From NCBI RefSeq assembly GCF_033783015.1, contig NZ_CP123907.1:744001-808000 (forward strand): a stretch of DNA of 64,000 bases. Direction: 5' to 3'. A model generated the notes under the pieces. It was not told the DNA's origin, ran no database searches, and was given only the letters and a program-made list of their open reading frames with translations. The position numbers and the translations under genes are program-made. The DNA comes from Corynebacterium sp. 21KM1197. GTDB lineage: Bacteria; Actinomycetota; Actinomycetes; Mycobacteriales; Mycobacteriaceae. Position 1 is the stretch's first letter; every line of letters starts with the position of its first letter. Shown piece after piece: positions 8,020 to 17,630 of the stretch.

Positions 8020-8664
8020 TTACTCCTCGTTCTCCGCGGCCTCCTCGGTGGATTCGGCACCGGCCTCCGCGCCGCCTTCCTCGGCAGCCTCGGCGGCCTC
8101 CTCCAGCTCCTCGTCCACCTCGGGGTAGGTGATGGAGACGATCACGGTGTCCTCTTCGGCCACCAAGGTGATGTCCTCCGGCAGGTTCAGCTCGCCGGCG
8201 GTGATCTTGGTGTCCACCTCAAGGCCCTCGATGGAGACGGTGATCTCCTCGGGGATGTTGAGCACGTCGGCCTCCACCAGGAGCACGTCGGCGTCCTGGA
8301 TGGACATGGTGCCAGCGGCGGGCTCGCCCTCGAGCACCACGGGAACCTCAACCTCCACCTTCTCGCCGCGCTTGATGGCGAGGAGGTCGATGTGGTCGAT
8401 GTCCAGGGTGAGCACGTTCTGATCCACGTGCTTGACCATGGTGAGGTACTTCTCGCCGTCGATGTCCATCTCCACGATGGCGTTCACGCCGTTGTTGCGC
8501 ACCAGGGCCTGCATCTCCAGCAGGGGGGCGGCAAAGTGCACGGGCTCGGCCATTTCGGGGCCGTAGATCACGCCGGGGATCTGCCATGCGCGGCGCAGGC
8601 GGCGTGCGGCGCCCTTGCCAAACTCGGTGCGGTTCTGGGCTTCCAGGGTGGGGTACTTAGCCAT
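8020..8664 (-). CDS. rplY: 50S ribosomal protein L25/general stress protein Ctc
   Basis: 5S rRNA-binding protein of the large ribosomal subunit, 214 residues, the long Ctc form. The N-terminal L25 domain (about 1-95) has the RNA-binding GKGAARRLRR and IPGVIYG; the C-terminal TL5 beta domain follows (about 100-185). It ends in a highly acidic Glu/Ala tail. ATG 8664 matches the usual start MAKYPTLEA. pth follows 71 bases downstream. Confidence 0.93.
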   Translation of the reverse strand: MAKYPTLEAQNRTEFGKGAARRLRRAWQIPGVIYGPEMAEPVHFAAPLLEMQALVRNNGVNAIVEMDIDGEKYLTMVKHVDQNVLTLDIDHIDLLAIKRGEKVEVEVPVVLEGEPAAGTMSIQDADVLLVEADVLNIPEEITVSIEGLEVDTKITAGELNLPEDITLVAEEDTVIVSITYPEVDEELEEAAEAAEEGGAEAGAESTEEAAENEE

Positions 8665-8858
8665 GAGGGGTCTCCCGTCGGTTGTTCTTGAATGGTCTTG
8701 AGGGAGCTGGCCGCAATAAAAAACTGCGGCCTACTCGCGCGCTCGCCGAGTCTCCGCAGGATAAAACCCAAGGTGGTACTCACAATCGCGTCGATAACGG
8801 CCCGCAGGCCCTCGCCGAGACAAAGATCAAGGGTAGCACTGTCGCTTGCATTGGACAA
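8665..8858 (-). promoter_or_regulatory. rplY promoter and structured leader
   Basis: Reading towards rplY, TTGTCC (8858-8853) and TACCCT (8835-8830) are 17 bases apart, a credible -35/-10 pair. That leaves a leader of about 160 bases. It contains a perfect 7-bp hairpin, GGCCGCA (8731-8725) with TGCGGCC (8715-8709), about 45 bases before the start codon, and the word CTCGGCGAG twice. Self-regulation by L25 is speculative. Confidence 0.35.
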
Positions 8859-8951
8859 AGCATCTCCCTGCCCTTGTGGGGTGTGGGCGGTGGCGTTAGC
8901 ATGACGGGAAAATTGCCTCTTGCTTTTACAGAAAACAGGAATGAATCTACG

Positions 8952-9773
8952 GTGAGTTTTCAGGATAACGGTGAGTCCATCGCGCAGATGCACGCACAGA
9001 CGCAAAGGAACGGCAACCTCAATGTGTTGGAGGCCGTGAACTGGGGATTCGCCACGGCCTGGCGCAATCCGCGCGTGTGGCTACTGGGCACGATTTTGAT
9101 GTTCCTCGCGGTATTTGCCACCCTGCTCCTGGCTGGAGCGGCGATATGGGGGATAGAGAGCCTGCTCGGCCGGGAACTCACCTTTGAGTGGCCCCGGGAG
9201 ATGGAACTGCCCGATGGTTTTGGTCCCGGTATCTCCCTCCTGCCGCTGCTGATTACGCCCTTTCTGTACGCCGGGGCGCTGGCGCAGGTGAGCCGCGCCA
9301 AGATCGGCTACCGGGACTTCTTCCACCGCACTCATTACTGGAAGGTGATCCTGGTGAGCGTGGTGGGCTCGGTGTTCTGGGCGGCGGTGGAGTACCTCTT
9401 TAGCGCCGCGCTTCCGGCGGATCAAGGGACCGTGGGGGACACGAGTCTCTGGTACAACCTCGGCGTTATCTTTGGCGGGCTTATACAGGTTGTTCTGGTG
9501 ATCCTCACCCAACTGCTCACCCTGGCATGGACGTGGTACGTGGCCGATGGCTATGGCATTGGAGAGGCCGTGCAGCAGGGCTCGGCGGCGGTGTGGCGTA
9601 ACTTCTTCCGCCTCACGGTGCTCTTCTTCGTTGGCACCCTCGTGATGATCTTGGGTATCGTTTTTACCTTTGGTCTGGGTGCGCTGCTGTTGATCCCCGC
9701 CTCCCTGCTGATGACGGCGCACCTGTGCCGCCAGGCCAACGGCGGGGCGCTCCCGGAGGCCAACCGCGCATAA
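8952..9773 (+). CDS. integral membrane protein
   Basis: 273 residues from GTG 8952, with about five or six hydrophobic segments (roughly 45-70, 95-115, 130-150, 175-200 and 225-260). The layout, with EAVNWGFATAWRNPRVW before helix 1 and a late WRNFFRLTVLFFVG, resembles the DUF975/glycerophosphoryl-diester-associated group of membrane proteins, but no motif decides function. The frame is open from 8682; GTG 8952 is preceded by ACAGGA and ATG 8988 is an alternative start. It is divergent from rplY and convergent with prs. Confidence 0.7.
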   Translation: MSFQDNGESIAQMHAQTQRNGNLNVLEAVNWGFATAWRNPRVWLLGTILMFLAVFATLLLAGAAIWGIESLLGRELTFEWPREMELPDGFGPGISLLPLLITPFLYAGALAQVSRAKIGYRDFFHRTHYWKVILVSVVGSVFWAAVEYLFSAALPADQGTVGDTSLWYNLGVIFGGLIQVVLVILTQLLTLAWTWYVADGYGIGEAVQQGSAAVWRNFFRLTVLFFVGTLVMILGIVFTFGLGALLLIPASLLMTAHLCRQANGGALPEANRA

Positions 9774-9781
9774 AGCCGCAC

Positions 9782-9823
9782 AAGAAAAGGCGGGGAGGGC
9801 GCGCGCCCTCCCCGCCTTTTCTT
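9782..9823. terminator. bidirectional rho-independent terminator
   Basis: A perfect 21-bp palindrome, starting AAGAAAAGGCGGGG on one arm and ending CCCCGCCTTTTCTT on the other. It lies between the convergent membrane-protein and prs genes, with T-rich ends on both strands. Confidence 0.9.
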
Positions 9824-9836
9824 ATGTCCGTGAGCG

Positions 9837-10814
9837 TTAGGCTTGCCCCTCAAAGAGGTGCGTCACGGAGCCGTTTTCAAAGATCTCGTTGATCGTCTGC
9901 GCCAGCAGCGGGGCGATGGAAAGCACCGTGAGGTTGCTCCATCCTTCCGTGGACTGCGGCAGGGTATCGGTGGTGATGACCTCCTCGGCCCCACACTGGG
10001 AAAGGCGCTCGCGGGCGGGATCGGAGAACACGCCGTGGGTGCAGGCGATCACCACGGAGCGGGCACCTGCCTCCTTGAGGATTCCCACGGCACCGGCGAT
10101 GGTGCCGCCGGTATCAATCATGTCGTCGATGAGCACGCAGTCCTTGCCCTCCACGTCGCCCACCACGCGGTTGGCCACCACCTGGTTGGCCACGTCCAGG
10201 CTGCGGGTCTTGTGCACAAAGGCCATGGGGGCATCGCCCAGCACGTTGGCCCATTTCTCGGCGGTCTTGACGCGCCCGGCGTCCGGGGAGACCACGCACA
10301 GGTCCTCCAGGGAATACTTGGCGGAGATGTAGTCCGTGAGGATCGGCATGGCGTGCATGTGATCCACGGGGCCGTCAAAGAAGCCCTGGATCTGATCGGT
10401 GTGCAGATCCACGGAGACGATGCGATCCGCGCCCGCGGTGCGCAGCAGATCCGCCACCAGGCGGGCGGAGATGGGCTCGCGGCCCCGGTGCTTCTTATCC
10501 TGGCGGGCGTAGGGGTAGAAGGGGAGGATCGCCGTGATGGTGCGGGCGGAGCCGCGCTTGAGCGCGTCGATCATGATGAGCTGTTCCATCAGCCACTTGT
10601 TCAGCGGCTGGGTGTGGGATTGCAGGACGTAGCAGTCCGAGCCGCGCACCGATTCCTCAAAGCGCACGAAGATCTCGCCGTTGGCAAAGTCACGCGCCGT
10701 GGTGGGGGTCAGTTCAATCCCGAGTTCCTTGGCCACCTCCTGGCCAAGCTCCGGGTGGGCACGCCCGGAAAACAGCATCATGTTTTTGTGGGTTTGCTTC
10801 CAGTGAGCAGTCAT
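9837..10814 (-). CDS. prs: ribose-phosphate pyrophosphokinase
   Basis: Makes PRPP from ribose 5-phosphate and ATP, feeding nucleotide, histidine and tryptophan synthesis; cytoplasmic. 325 residues, normal length. Seen: FSGRAHPELGQEVAKELG near residue 15, the ATP-binding YPYARQDKKHRGREPISA region around 101-118, VSVDLHTDQIQGFFD, and the PRPP loop CVLIDDMIDTGGTIAGA around 228-244. It starts 11 bases after glmU stops, so the two form an operon, the usual actinobacterial arrangement. Confidence 0.95.
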   Translation of the reverse strand: MTAHWKQTHKNMMLFSGRAHPELGQEVAKELGIELTPTTARDFANGEIFVRFEESVRGSDCYVLQSHTQPLNKWLMEQLIMIDALKRGSARTITAILPFYPYARQDKKHRGREPISARLVADLLRTAGADRIVSVDLHTDQIQGFFDGPVDHMHAMPILTDYISAKYSLEDLCVVSPDAGRVKTAEKWANVLGDAPMAFVHKTRSLDVANQVVANRVVGDVEGKDCVLIDDMIDTGGTIAGAVGILKEAGARSVVIACTHGVFSDPARERLSQCGAEEVITTDTLPQSTEGWSNLTVLSIAPLLAQTINEIFENGSVTHLFEGQA

Positions 10815-10825
10815 GGGACTGTGCT

Positions 10826-12316
10826 TTAACCTTCCTGGTCGGCGCCGGAGTGATCGGAGGCGGACGGTGATTGAGCCTCACGCGCCCGCTGGGCGGCCTG
10901 GGCGGCCGGAGAACCGGGCCGCTTGCGCTCCACCCATCCCTCGATGTTGCGTTGGCGCCCGCCGGAGACCACCAACGCCCCCGCAGGGACATCTTCCTTA
11001 ATTACTGTACCCGCCCCGGAGTACACTCCATCACCCACGGTCACCGGGGCAATGAACATGGTGTCCGAGCCGGTGCGCACGTGATCGCCCACCACGGTGT
11101 GATGCTTGTTCACGCCGTCGTAGTTCACGAACACGCTCGATGCCCCGATATTGGACTGTTCTCCGATGGTGGCGTCACCCACGTAGGTCAGGTGCGGGAC
11201 CTTGGAGCCGCGCCCGATGGTGGCGTTCTTAGTCTCCACGAAGCCCCCGAGCTTGCCCTCCTCGCCCAGGTGGGTGCCGGGGCGCAGGTAGGTAAACGGC
11301 CCTACGGCAGCGCGCGGGCCGATGGTGGAGGAGAGCGCGTGGGTGCGCACCACGGAGGCGTTCTCGCCCACGGCGACGTCGGTAAGCGTGCTGTCCGGCC
11401 CGATGAGCGCGCCATTGCCCACGCTCGTGGTGCCGCGCAGTTGGGTGCCGGGCTCGATGGTGATGTCCTGGCCCAGGGTGACGGTGACATCAATGCAGGT
11501 GGTGGCGGGGTCGATCACGGTCACCCCGCCGCGCATGGCGGCCTCCACGGTGCGGCGGTTGAGTTCCTGGCCTGCGGCGGCTAGTTGCACGCGGTCATTC
11601 ACACCGGCGAGTTCGCGGGCGTCGTCCGCCAGGTGCGCGCGCACGGTGTGGCCCTCCTCGCGGGCGATCCCCAGCACGTCGGTGAGGTACAGCTCGCCCT
11701 GGGCGTTATCGGAATCCAGGTGGGCCAGCCCGTAGCGCAGCACGTCCGCGTCAAAGGCGAACACGCCGGAGTTCACCTCGCGGATCGCGCGCTCGGCGTC
11801 GGAAGCATCCTTTTGCTCCACGATGCTGGTCACCTGCCCCTCCTCGTTGCGCACAATGCGCCCGTAGCCGGTGGGGTCCTCCAGTTCCAGGGTGAGCACG
11901 GTGACGGCGGTGGGGGATTCGGTGTGCGCCTCGTGCAGCCTGCGCAGGGTTTCCGGGCGCAGCAGGGGTACATCGCCGTTGGTGACGATCACGGTGCCCT
12001 GGAAATCGGGGATCGCGCCCAGTGCGCACTGCACCGCGTGCCCGGTGCCCTTCTGCTCCTCCTGCACGGCCTGCACCACCGGGCGGCCCAGTTCCTGCGC
12101 GATTGCCTCGGCCGCGGGGCTGACCTGCTCGCGCTGGTGCCCCACTACCGCCACCAGGTGCTCGGGCTCGATGGCTGCGGCGGCGTGCAGGCTGTGGGAG
12201 AGCAGGCTGCGCCCGCCGATGGAATGGAGCGTCTTTTGGGTGGCGGACTTCATGCGCGTGCCGGCTCCGGCGGCCAGCACAACGACGGCGCAATCAGGGG
12301 TGGAAGCAGTGGTCAC
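10826..12316 (-). CDS. glmU: bifunctional UDP-GlcNAc pyrophosphorylase/GlcN-1-P acetyltransferase
   Basis: Makes UDP-GlcNAc for peptidoglycan and mycothiol synthesis: the C-terminal domain acetylates GlcN-1-P and the N-terminal domain adds UMP. 496 residues. Seen: the nucleotidyltransferase motif [18 protein letters not shown] at about 15-32, GDVPLL, then a left-handed beta helix with [20 protein letters not shown] and [13 protein letters not shown], ending in a polar tail. GTG 12316 is chosen for the GGAGG site 10 bases upstream and because [17 protein letters not shown] matches the family; the open frame extends uselessly to 12361. Confidence 0.94.
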   Translation of the reverse strand: MTTASTPDCAVVVLAAGAGTRMKSATQKTLHSIGGRSLLSHSLHAAAAIEPEHLVAVVGHQREQVSPAAEAIAQELGRPVVQAVQEEQKGTGHAVQCALGAIPDFQGTVIVTNGDVPLLRPETLRRLHEAHTESPTAVTVLTLELEDPTGYGRIVRNEEGQVTSIVEQKDASDAERAIREVNSGVFAFDADVLRYGLAHLDSDNAQGELYLTDVLGIAREEGHTVRAHLADDARELAGVNDRVQLAAAGQELNRRTVEAAMRGGVTVIDPATTCIDVTVTLGQDITIEPGTQLRGTTSVGNGALIGPDSTLTDVAVGENASVVRTHALSSTIGPRAAVGPFTYLRPGTHLGEEGKLGGFVETKNATIGRGSKVPHLTYVGDATIGEQSNIGASSVFVNYDGVNKHHTVVGDHVRTGSDTMFIAPVTVGDGVYSGAGTVIKEDVPAGALVVSGGRQRNIEGWVERKRPGSPAAQAAQRAREAQSPSASDHSGADQEG

Positions 12317-12435
12317 GGAAAAGGTACCTCCGAGGAGATAGCGGAAAGCGGTAACCAGCACAGCATAACGCCTGGGGTGGGGGCCGGGGGTAGCCTGGGT
12401 GGTGGCAAGACTCGTGCATGGTCAAGGAGGCAGCG

Positions 12436-13944
12436 GTGGAGAGAAGAACGTTTCTACGCGGGGCTGGCCTGGGAGTGCTCGCCCTGGCGGTGACCCCGCT
12501 GTTGCCCGCCTGCTCCACCGGGCAACCCACCCCGCGCGGCTACTCCGGGCAGGCCCGCCCCCTGCCCATTCCGCCGCTCGCCCAGGGGGAGCTTATCGAC
12601 GCCGCGCGCACCTTCCACCTGGACGCCGGTGCGGTGGACGCGCAGATACTTCCCGATGCCACCACCCCCGCCTGGGGCTTCAACGGTGGGCACCTGGGCC
12701 CCACCCTGCGCCTGCGGCGCGGCGAGGACGTGCGCATGAACGTCCACAACGGTCTGGATGAGATGACCACGATCCACTGGCACGGCATGAAACTCCCCGC
12801 CATTGCCGATGGCGGCCCACACCAGCCCATCGAACCGGGGGAGACCTGGACGCCCCAGTGGCGGGTGGAACAGCCCGCCGCCACCCTCTGGTATCACCCG
12901 CACCCGCACGAGCGCACCGCCCTGCACGCCTACCGGGGCCTGGCGGGCATGATCCTCATCGAGGACGAGGTTTCCGACTCCCTGGCGCTGCCCTCCGAGT
13001 ACGGGGTGGACGATATTCCGCTGGCGATTATGGACCAGAAGTTCCAGGACAACGGACACCTCGACGAGGTCTCCGATCCCGACCTCGGCCTTATGGGAGA
13101 CACCCCCACCATTAATGGCATCACCCACGCCTACTTCGACGCCACTACCTCCACCCTGCGGCTGCGCCTGCTCAACGCCGCCACCATGCGCTTTTACCGC
13201 CTGGGCTTTTCCGACGACCGCCCCTTCCGCGTGGTGGCTACGGACTCCGGCTTCCTGCCCCAACCCATCGAGGTCACCCACCTGCCGATTAGCCCCGGCG
13301 AGCGCGCCGAGATCGTGGTGGACCTGGAGGCCGGGGAGACCGTCACGCTTAGCTCCACGCCCTTCCCGGATAACTTCGGTGTGCCGGAGGATGAATACAG
13401 CCTGGACTTTGGGCTTCAAGATTCCTTTGATCTGCTGGAGATCAGAGCGGCGGATCGCCTTGCTGCGTCTTTGGCGTTGCCCGATACCTTGGCCCCCGAC
13501 GCCGCCCGCGAGGTGGCAGTGAACGGTGCCGTGGAACGGGAGTTTGTGCTCAATACCTTCCAGATCAACGGGCAATCCATGGACATGAGCCGCGTGGACG
13601 TGACCATCGACCACGACCGCCCCGAAATCTGGACGGTGACCAATGAGAACGCCGACTGGATCCACAACTTCCACATTCACGACGCCACTTTCAAAGTGCT
13701 CTCTCTTGACGGTACGGACGTGGAGGTATTCACCTCCGGGTGGAAGGACACCGTGGCCCTGCCACCCGGAGCCACCGCGCGGCTGGCGGTGGAGTTTGGG
13801 TACTACCCCGATCCGCACTGGGCGTACATGTACCACTGCCACATGCTCCTGCACGAGGACTCCGGCATGATGGGGCAATTTGTGATCGTCCCGCCGGGGG
13901 AGCGGGCCGCGCTGGCGATGGGTGCGGGGCATGGGCATGGGTAG
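12436..13944 (+). CDS. Tat-exported multicopper oxidase (lipoprotein)
   Basis: Periplasmic or cell-surface copper enzyme of the CueO/FtsP/laccase group, 502 residues, probably oxidising Cu(I) or phenolic compounds. Seen: twin arginine RRTFLRG at the start, lipobox LPAC with Cys26, and all four copper motifs: HWHGMKLP, WYHPHPHE, HNFHIHDATF and YHCHMLLHEDSGMMGQF, giving the type 1 Cys-His pair and a Met ligand. The tail GHGHG could bind metal. GTG 12436 is chosen because AGGAGG lies 6 bases upstream; ATG 12418 is in frame but lacks a site. It is divergent from glmU, with no metal-regulator gene beside it. Confidence 0.92.
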   Translation: MERRTFLRGAGLGVLALAVTPLLPACSTGQPTPRGYSGQARPLPIPPLAQGELIDAARTFHLDAGAVDAQILPDATTPAWGFNGGHLGPTLRLRRGEDVRMNVHNGLDEMTTIHWHGMKLPAIADGGPHQPIEPGETWTPQWRVEQPAATLWYHPHPHERTALHAYRGLAGMILIEDEVSDSLALPSEYGVDDIPLAIMDQKFQDNGHLDEVSDPDLGLMGDTPTINGITHAYFDATTSTLRLRLLNAATMRFYRLGFSDDRPFRVVATDSGFLPQPIEVTHLPISPGERAEIVVDLEAGETVTLSSTPFPDNFGVPEDEYSLDFGLQDSFDLLEIRAADRLAASLALPDTLAPDAAREVAVNGAVEREFVLNTFQINGQSMDMSRVDVTIDHDRPEIWTVTNENADWIHNFHIHDATFKVLSLDGTDVEVFTSGWKDTVALPPGATARLAVEFGYYPDPHWAYMYHCHMLLHEDSGMMGQFVIVPPGERAALAMGAGHGHG

Positions 13945-13984
13945 TGAGTGGTAGTATTCTCCTAAAAAATGGGGGTTCGGGGAT

Positions 13985-14449
13985 ATGGAGAATGTTTACT
14001 GGCTATGGCCTGCCGTGGGAACACGGCGCAGGGATGTTTCGGCGAGCGATCCTCGTCCTGTTGTGGGAGAGAAAGAAGCACGGCATGTGCTAGATGGAGA
14101 GCCCGGTGATGAGCGTAAGGGTGGGCACCGACACGGGGTGAACCGAGTAGGGAAAACGGAGTTTCCGTTGGCCTGGACAGATGAAGATGTCATGAAAGCA
14201 GTGCGTAGCACACTGCGGTTCCCTGATTGGAGTGTCTTACGGGGAGACCGGAGGACGTTACGGAAGATGGTCGTGCTCAAAGAACACAGGGTGATGGTGG
14301 AGGCACAGTATTACCACCGACATGGGCAGATTATATTCCGGACAGCCTATCCTGTGATGGGTGACGGAGTATTCTTGAATCTGGATCGAAACGTGAGAGT
14401 GGAGGTTCCCCTCCGCTTAGAGCGTGGTACGGGAGGACAACATGGATAG
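13985..14449 (+). CDS. orphan EndoU-like nuclease toxin domain
   Basis: 154 residues. From residue 33 the protein reads like the bacterial EndoU toxin family (polymorphic toxin C-termini that cut RNA): RHVLDG with His34, GGHRHG with His48/His50, GKTEFP at 56-61, then a helix (WTDEDVMKAVRS) and strands ending in RTAYPV at 119-124, the usual T-x-Y-P end. These are what I recall as the family's catalytic His/His/Thr-Tyr positions. There is no signal peptide, WXG or other delivery domain, so this is a toxin tip without its carrier. ATG 13985 is the first start after a stop at 13952 and lacks a clear ribosome binding site. The downstream gene overlaps its end. Confidence 0.6.
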   Translation: MENVYWLWPAVGTRRRDVSASDPRPVVGEKEARHVLDGEPGDERKGGHRHGVNRVGKTEFPLAWTDEDVMKAVRSTLRFPDWSVLRGDRRTLRKMVVLKEHRVMVEAQYYHRHGQIIFRTAYPVMGDGVFLNLDRNVRVEVPLRLERGTGGQHG

Positions 14450-14768
14450 CATTAACCTGATGAACCAGCCGAGGACGCGGGATCGCCTCGCGGAATTGTA
14501 TGCCGATGATTTGGTGGCTTTAGCGGCCTTGCAATATCTCTGGGATATTCTCAGCGAGGAAGAAAAGGGGGAGGTGATGCATAACGGTGCTTACGGGGAT
14601 ACCTGGTACGGCCTTGACCTGGGAATGTGGGTGGCCGCCCAGCGCAAATACCACGTTCCTGAGAAGTTATTAGCGGTCATTGAGGCGGAAATGCTCCGCC
14701 GCGATGATCTGATCCGCATTGATGAGAGCATTGCGCGGCTGCGTGATCTTCCCGCCGGGGCCGCCTGA
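14442..14768 (+). CDS. probable immunity protein for the EndoU-like toxin
   Basis: 108 residues, acidic and mostly helical, with no membrane segment and no family I recognise. ATG 14442 has a strong GGGAGGA site and overlaps the toxin gene by 8 bases. That tight overlap, the size and the acidic character (LSEEEKGEV, VIEAEMLRRDDLIRIDE) fit an immunity protein that neutralises the nuclease. The assignment rests on position, not homology. Confidence 0.5.
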   Translation: MDSINLMNQPRTRDRLAELYADDLVALAALQYLWDILSEEEKGEVMHNGAYGDTWYGLDLGMWVAAQRKYHVPEKLLAVIEAEMLRRDDLIRIDESIARLRDLPAGAA

Positions 14769-14800
14769 GCGTTTCCGCCGTGCGGGAGACCGAAATACCC

Positions 14801-16960
14801 TTACTCCGACCGCAGATCGGCCACGTCCACGCGGTTGCGTGCCGCGCGAGCCGCAATGCGCGCGTACATCATCCCGGAGAGCAGCGCCACTGCGCCCGCG
14901 ATGAGGAGAGGCTCAGTGACCTGACCGGGGTCAAGAACCTCGCTGATCTCCACCACGTTGATGAATGCGATGTCCGTGATGGTAGCCGTGATCGCACTGA
15001 TTCCTGCCGCCACCACCAGGGGAACCAGGGCGTAGAGGAACCAGGCGCGGCGTTGCAGTGAGGCACTGATACCCACCACACCCAGGGCGGCGGTGAGCCG
15101 CCTGCGCCCGGACGCCGTGGTGGCGGCCGCGACGATGGTGAACACGGTGCAGGCGGCCACTGTCCACCAGCCCGCTATGCGGTATAGCTCGATCACGTGG
15201 CCGCGCCCGTAGAGACGGGCGGCGTCCTGAATTGGTTTCGAGTCTACGAAAGCTAGAGGATCTATGCGCAGTAATTTGTCTATCTGTTTCGAGGAGAGCT
15301 CGGGGTAATAGATCAAGTTGGCCTCGTGTGGTGAAACTGGTCGATCCAGAAGGGTGAAAGATGCTGAGAATATCCCTGTTGGGTAGGGAAGTATGTCTGG
15401 CCTTTCTACTTTGTCTATATTTACGATTTCTTCTGCTTTGCAGTGTAGGTCTACTTTTTTTGCTTTGGCTAACATGCTGCAATCGGCAATAAGTGGAGAG
15501 TCGGGCAACATAGGGTCTTGTATGGGTACTCCTCCGGGAATCTTTTCCATAATACTCTCTGCATTATGTGTGGCTACAACGGGGCCTGGACCATTTTCAT
15601 TTGGTATATCTATAAGGTAGGTGGTTAGTTGTGTGGTTATCACGGTGGTTAGTGATGCGGCTAGGATGGCTAATCCCACTGCAGCGGGCCCACGCGAAGC
15701 TGAGACGTGCTCGGCTTCTAGGCGAGTTCCTGCTAGGAGTGCTGAGGGTGATTGTGGGGTTATTTTGTGTGCTATGGAAGCGGTGAAAAAGGAAATGGTT
15801 CCACGCAGACTCAGGGCGCATAGAATTAACCCAGCGATTCCAAGGTAAAGGGGAGAACCTCTGAGGATTTCTACGAGTAGATCTTGGAAGATCCAGGCTG
15901 TTATGATGAAAAAAATGCCTAGAGACCATGCTGCGATAGGGTGTTTTCGAGAGGTGTGTGGGGTGGTACTTTGGAAATAGGCGCTTGCTGTGCACCACAT
16001 GATAGAAGCGATAGCTACACCGAATACTGGCCAAGAGAACAAGTGTAGTTCTCCGGAGAACCATTGTGAGTCTTCGGGCACTAGTCTTCGTATAATGGGG
16101 GAGAGGATCTTAGCACTGAGTATGCCGCTGATCCATCCGGTTATCTGGATGTATAGGGTTTCCGTGGCTGCGATGATTCTGCTAGCGCGGTGGGAAATGC
16201 CAGAGGAAACCAGTTTGGTTAATGAGAGATACCGCTGTCGTGCGATGAGTGAACTGGCAGTGGTGGCTGCGATAAGACAGGGCAGCGCAGCAAGGAGGGC
16301 GCAGACCAAGAGTAGCGATTTTACTGAACTATCTAAGTCGAGATTATAAATTTGATACTGAGAGGAAGGTAAATTTTTTGAGTGCCCAAAGCCATGGGCT
16401 TTGGTTGTCATCGGTGTAAACAGTGGAGAAGCATAAGCTACTTCTGAAAGATTAAGTGCTTGTGATTCCACTCCTACCCACGCTACCGGTTCGTTGGGGT
16501 AACGCAGCCCTTCTTCGCTCACCGTTCCTACCGGTATGCCGGGGAGTGTAACGTCCCCGCTATCTAGGAGTTTTTGCAGGCCGGGAGAGACTACGTAGGT
16601 ACCGGGCGTGGGGAGCTGTTCGAGGCCAGGCGGTGGTGGGACTTCTGTTACGGGGGCGTTTCCGGGTGCCACGAAGAAAGTGGTGGTCTCGTTCTGGCCG
16701 GGGAGGGTGAGTCGGGAAGAAACCTGTGCGTAGGGAATATCGTCTTCTGCGAGGAACTCGGTGCGCGGTAGGCGAGCTTCAGCTCGTTCCTCGCGGTCCG
16801 AGATCATTTGCGGCAGTGCGGAGGCGAGGCACAGAAACAGCACCGCCACGGCGGTTGCGGCGATGACCGCCACGCGGCTGAGGGAACGGGAACGTCGGCT
16901 GATGGTGGTGCCCAGGAGTATCGATCGCCACGTCAAACTGGAGCTATGTGACTTTCTCAT
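14801..16960 (-). CDS. FtsX-like ABC transporter permease
   Basis: 719 residues with the layout of large FtsX/MacB-type permeases. There is one helix at about 30-50, an outside domain at about 52-205, three or four helices from 210 to 420, a second long outside segment (about 465-600, with paired cysteines), and three final helices from about 610. It probably works with the ATPase encoded just upstream, whose gene it overlaps by 17 bases, as a type VII-like ABC machine that moves or senses something at the cell surface. The middle of the gene (about 15200-16700) is clearly richer in A/T than the neighbourhood, a sign of transfer. Confidence 0.78.
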   Translation of the reverse strand: MRKSHSSSLTWRSILLGTTISRRSRSLSRVAVIAATAVAVLFLCLASALPQMISDREERAEARLPRTEFLAEDDIPYAQVSSRLTLPGQNETTTFFVAPGNAPVTEVPPPPGLEQLPTPGTYVVSPGLQKLLDSGDVTLPGIPVGTVSEEGLRYPNEPVAWVGVESQALNLSEVAYASPLFTPMTTKAHGFGHSKNLPSSQYQIYNLDLDSSVKSLLLVCALLAALPCLIAATTASSLIARQRYLSLTKLVSSGISHRASRIIAATETLYIQITGWISGILSAKILSPIIRRLVPEDSQWFSGELHLFSWPVFGVAIASIMWCTASAYFQSTTPHTSRKHPIAAWSLGIFFIITAWIFQDLLVEILRGSPLYLGIAGLILCALSLRGTISFFTASIAHKITPQSPSALLAGTRLEAEHVSASRGPAAVGLAILAASLTTVITTQLTTYLIDIPNENGPGPVVATHNAESIMEKIPGGVPIQDPMLPDSPLIADCSMLAKAKKVDLHCKAEEIVNIDKVERPDILPYPTGIFSASFTLLDRPVSPHEANLIYYPELSSKQIDKLLRIDPLAFVDSKPIQDAARLYGRGHVIELYRIAGWWTVAACTVFTIVAAATTASGRRRLTAALGVVGISASLQRRAWFLYALVPLVVAAGISAITATITDIAFINVVEISEVLDPGQVTEPLLIAGAVALLSGMMYARIAARAARNRVDVADLRSE

Positions 16961-17630
16961 GGAGTCTCCCTTCTCGGAGTTCCAGGCGGCGGTGCGTTGT
17001 GCGGCTGACCTCCTCGTCGTGTGTCACAATGATGAGGCATGTTTCCATGTTCCCTGTCTGCTCCAGTAGTGTGGTGAGTACGGACTCGGAGGTCGCGGGG
17101 TCGAGGGCACCCGTGGGTTCGTCAGCGAGCAGAATAGTGGGCTTGATAGACAGGGCGCGCGCAATTGCCGCCCGCTGCGCCTGGCCGCCGGAGACCAGAG
17201 CGGGGCGACGGTGCGCGGTGTCGGGGTCGATGCCCACACCCGCCAGCAAATCCAGTGCGTCTCGCTGCACCTTCTTTCGAGGCTCTCCACGGACGTAGCG
17301 GGGCAGCATGACGTTTTCTATTAGGGTGAGTTCCGGGACTAGTTCGGAGAACTGGAACACGTAGCCGATCTCGGACAGGCGCAGGGCGTCGTGCTCCCCG
17401 GTAGGCAGTCCAGAGAGATTGCGTCCGTTGACGTACACGTTGCCTTCCTCTGGGGTCAGCAGTCCGGCGAGTGTGTGTAGCAGCGTTGTTTTGCCTTCGC
17501 CACTGCGTCCCACGATGGACACGCTTTCCCCTGTGGAAGCGGAGAAGTCAAGATGCGAGAGGACGGCTGCGCCGTCGAGGCGGACTGTTACGTTGCAAGC
17601 CTCGACGGCGGGAAGCTGTTTTTCTTTCAT
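16944..17630 (-). CDS. ABC transporter ATP-binding protein (LolD/MacB type)
   Basis: 228-residue ATPase partner of the FtsX-like permease. Seen: Walker A GRSGEGKTT at 41-49, with Glu where most relatives have Gly or Ala; Q-loop YVFQFSELVPELT; signature VSGGQAQR; Walker B ILLADEPTGALDP; and a switch His in VTHDEE. Length and motifs are those of the MacB/LolD branch. Its ATG overlaps the stop of the small secreted protein gene by one base (TAATG). All three genes are co-translated. Confidence 0.88.
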   Translation of the reverse strand: MKEKQLPAVEACNVTVRLDGAAVLSHLDFSASTGESVSIVGRSGEGKTTLLHTLAGLLTPEEGNVYVNGRNLSGLPTGEHDALRLSEIGYVFQFSELVPELTLIENVMLPRYVRGEPRKKVQRDALDLLAGVGIDPDTAHRRPALVSGGQAQRAAIARALSIKPTILLADEPTGALDPATSESVLTTLLEQTGNMETCLIIVTHDEEVSRTTHRRLELREGRLHEKVT

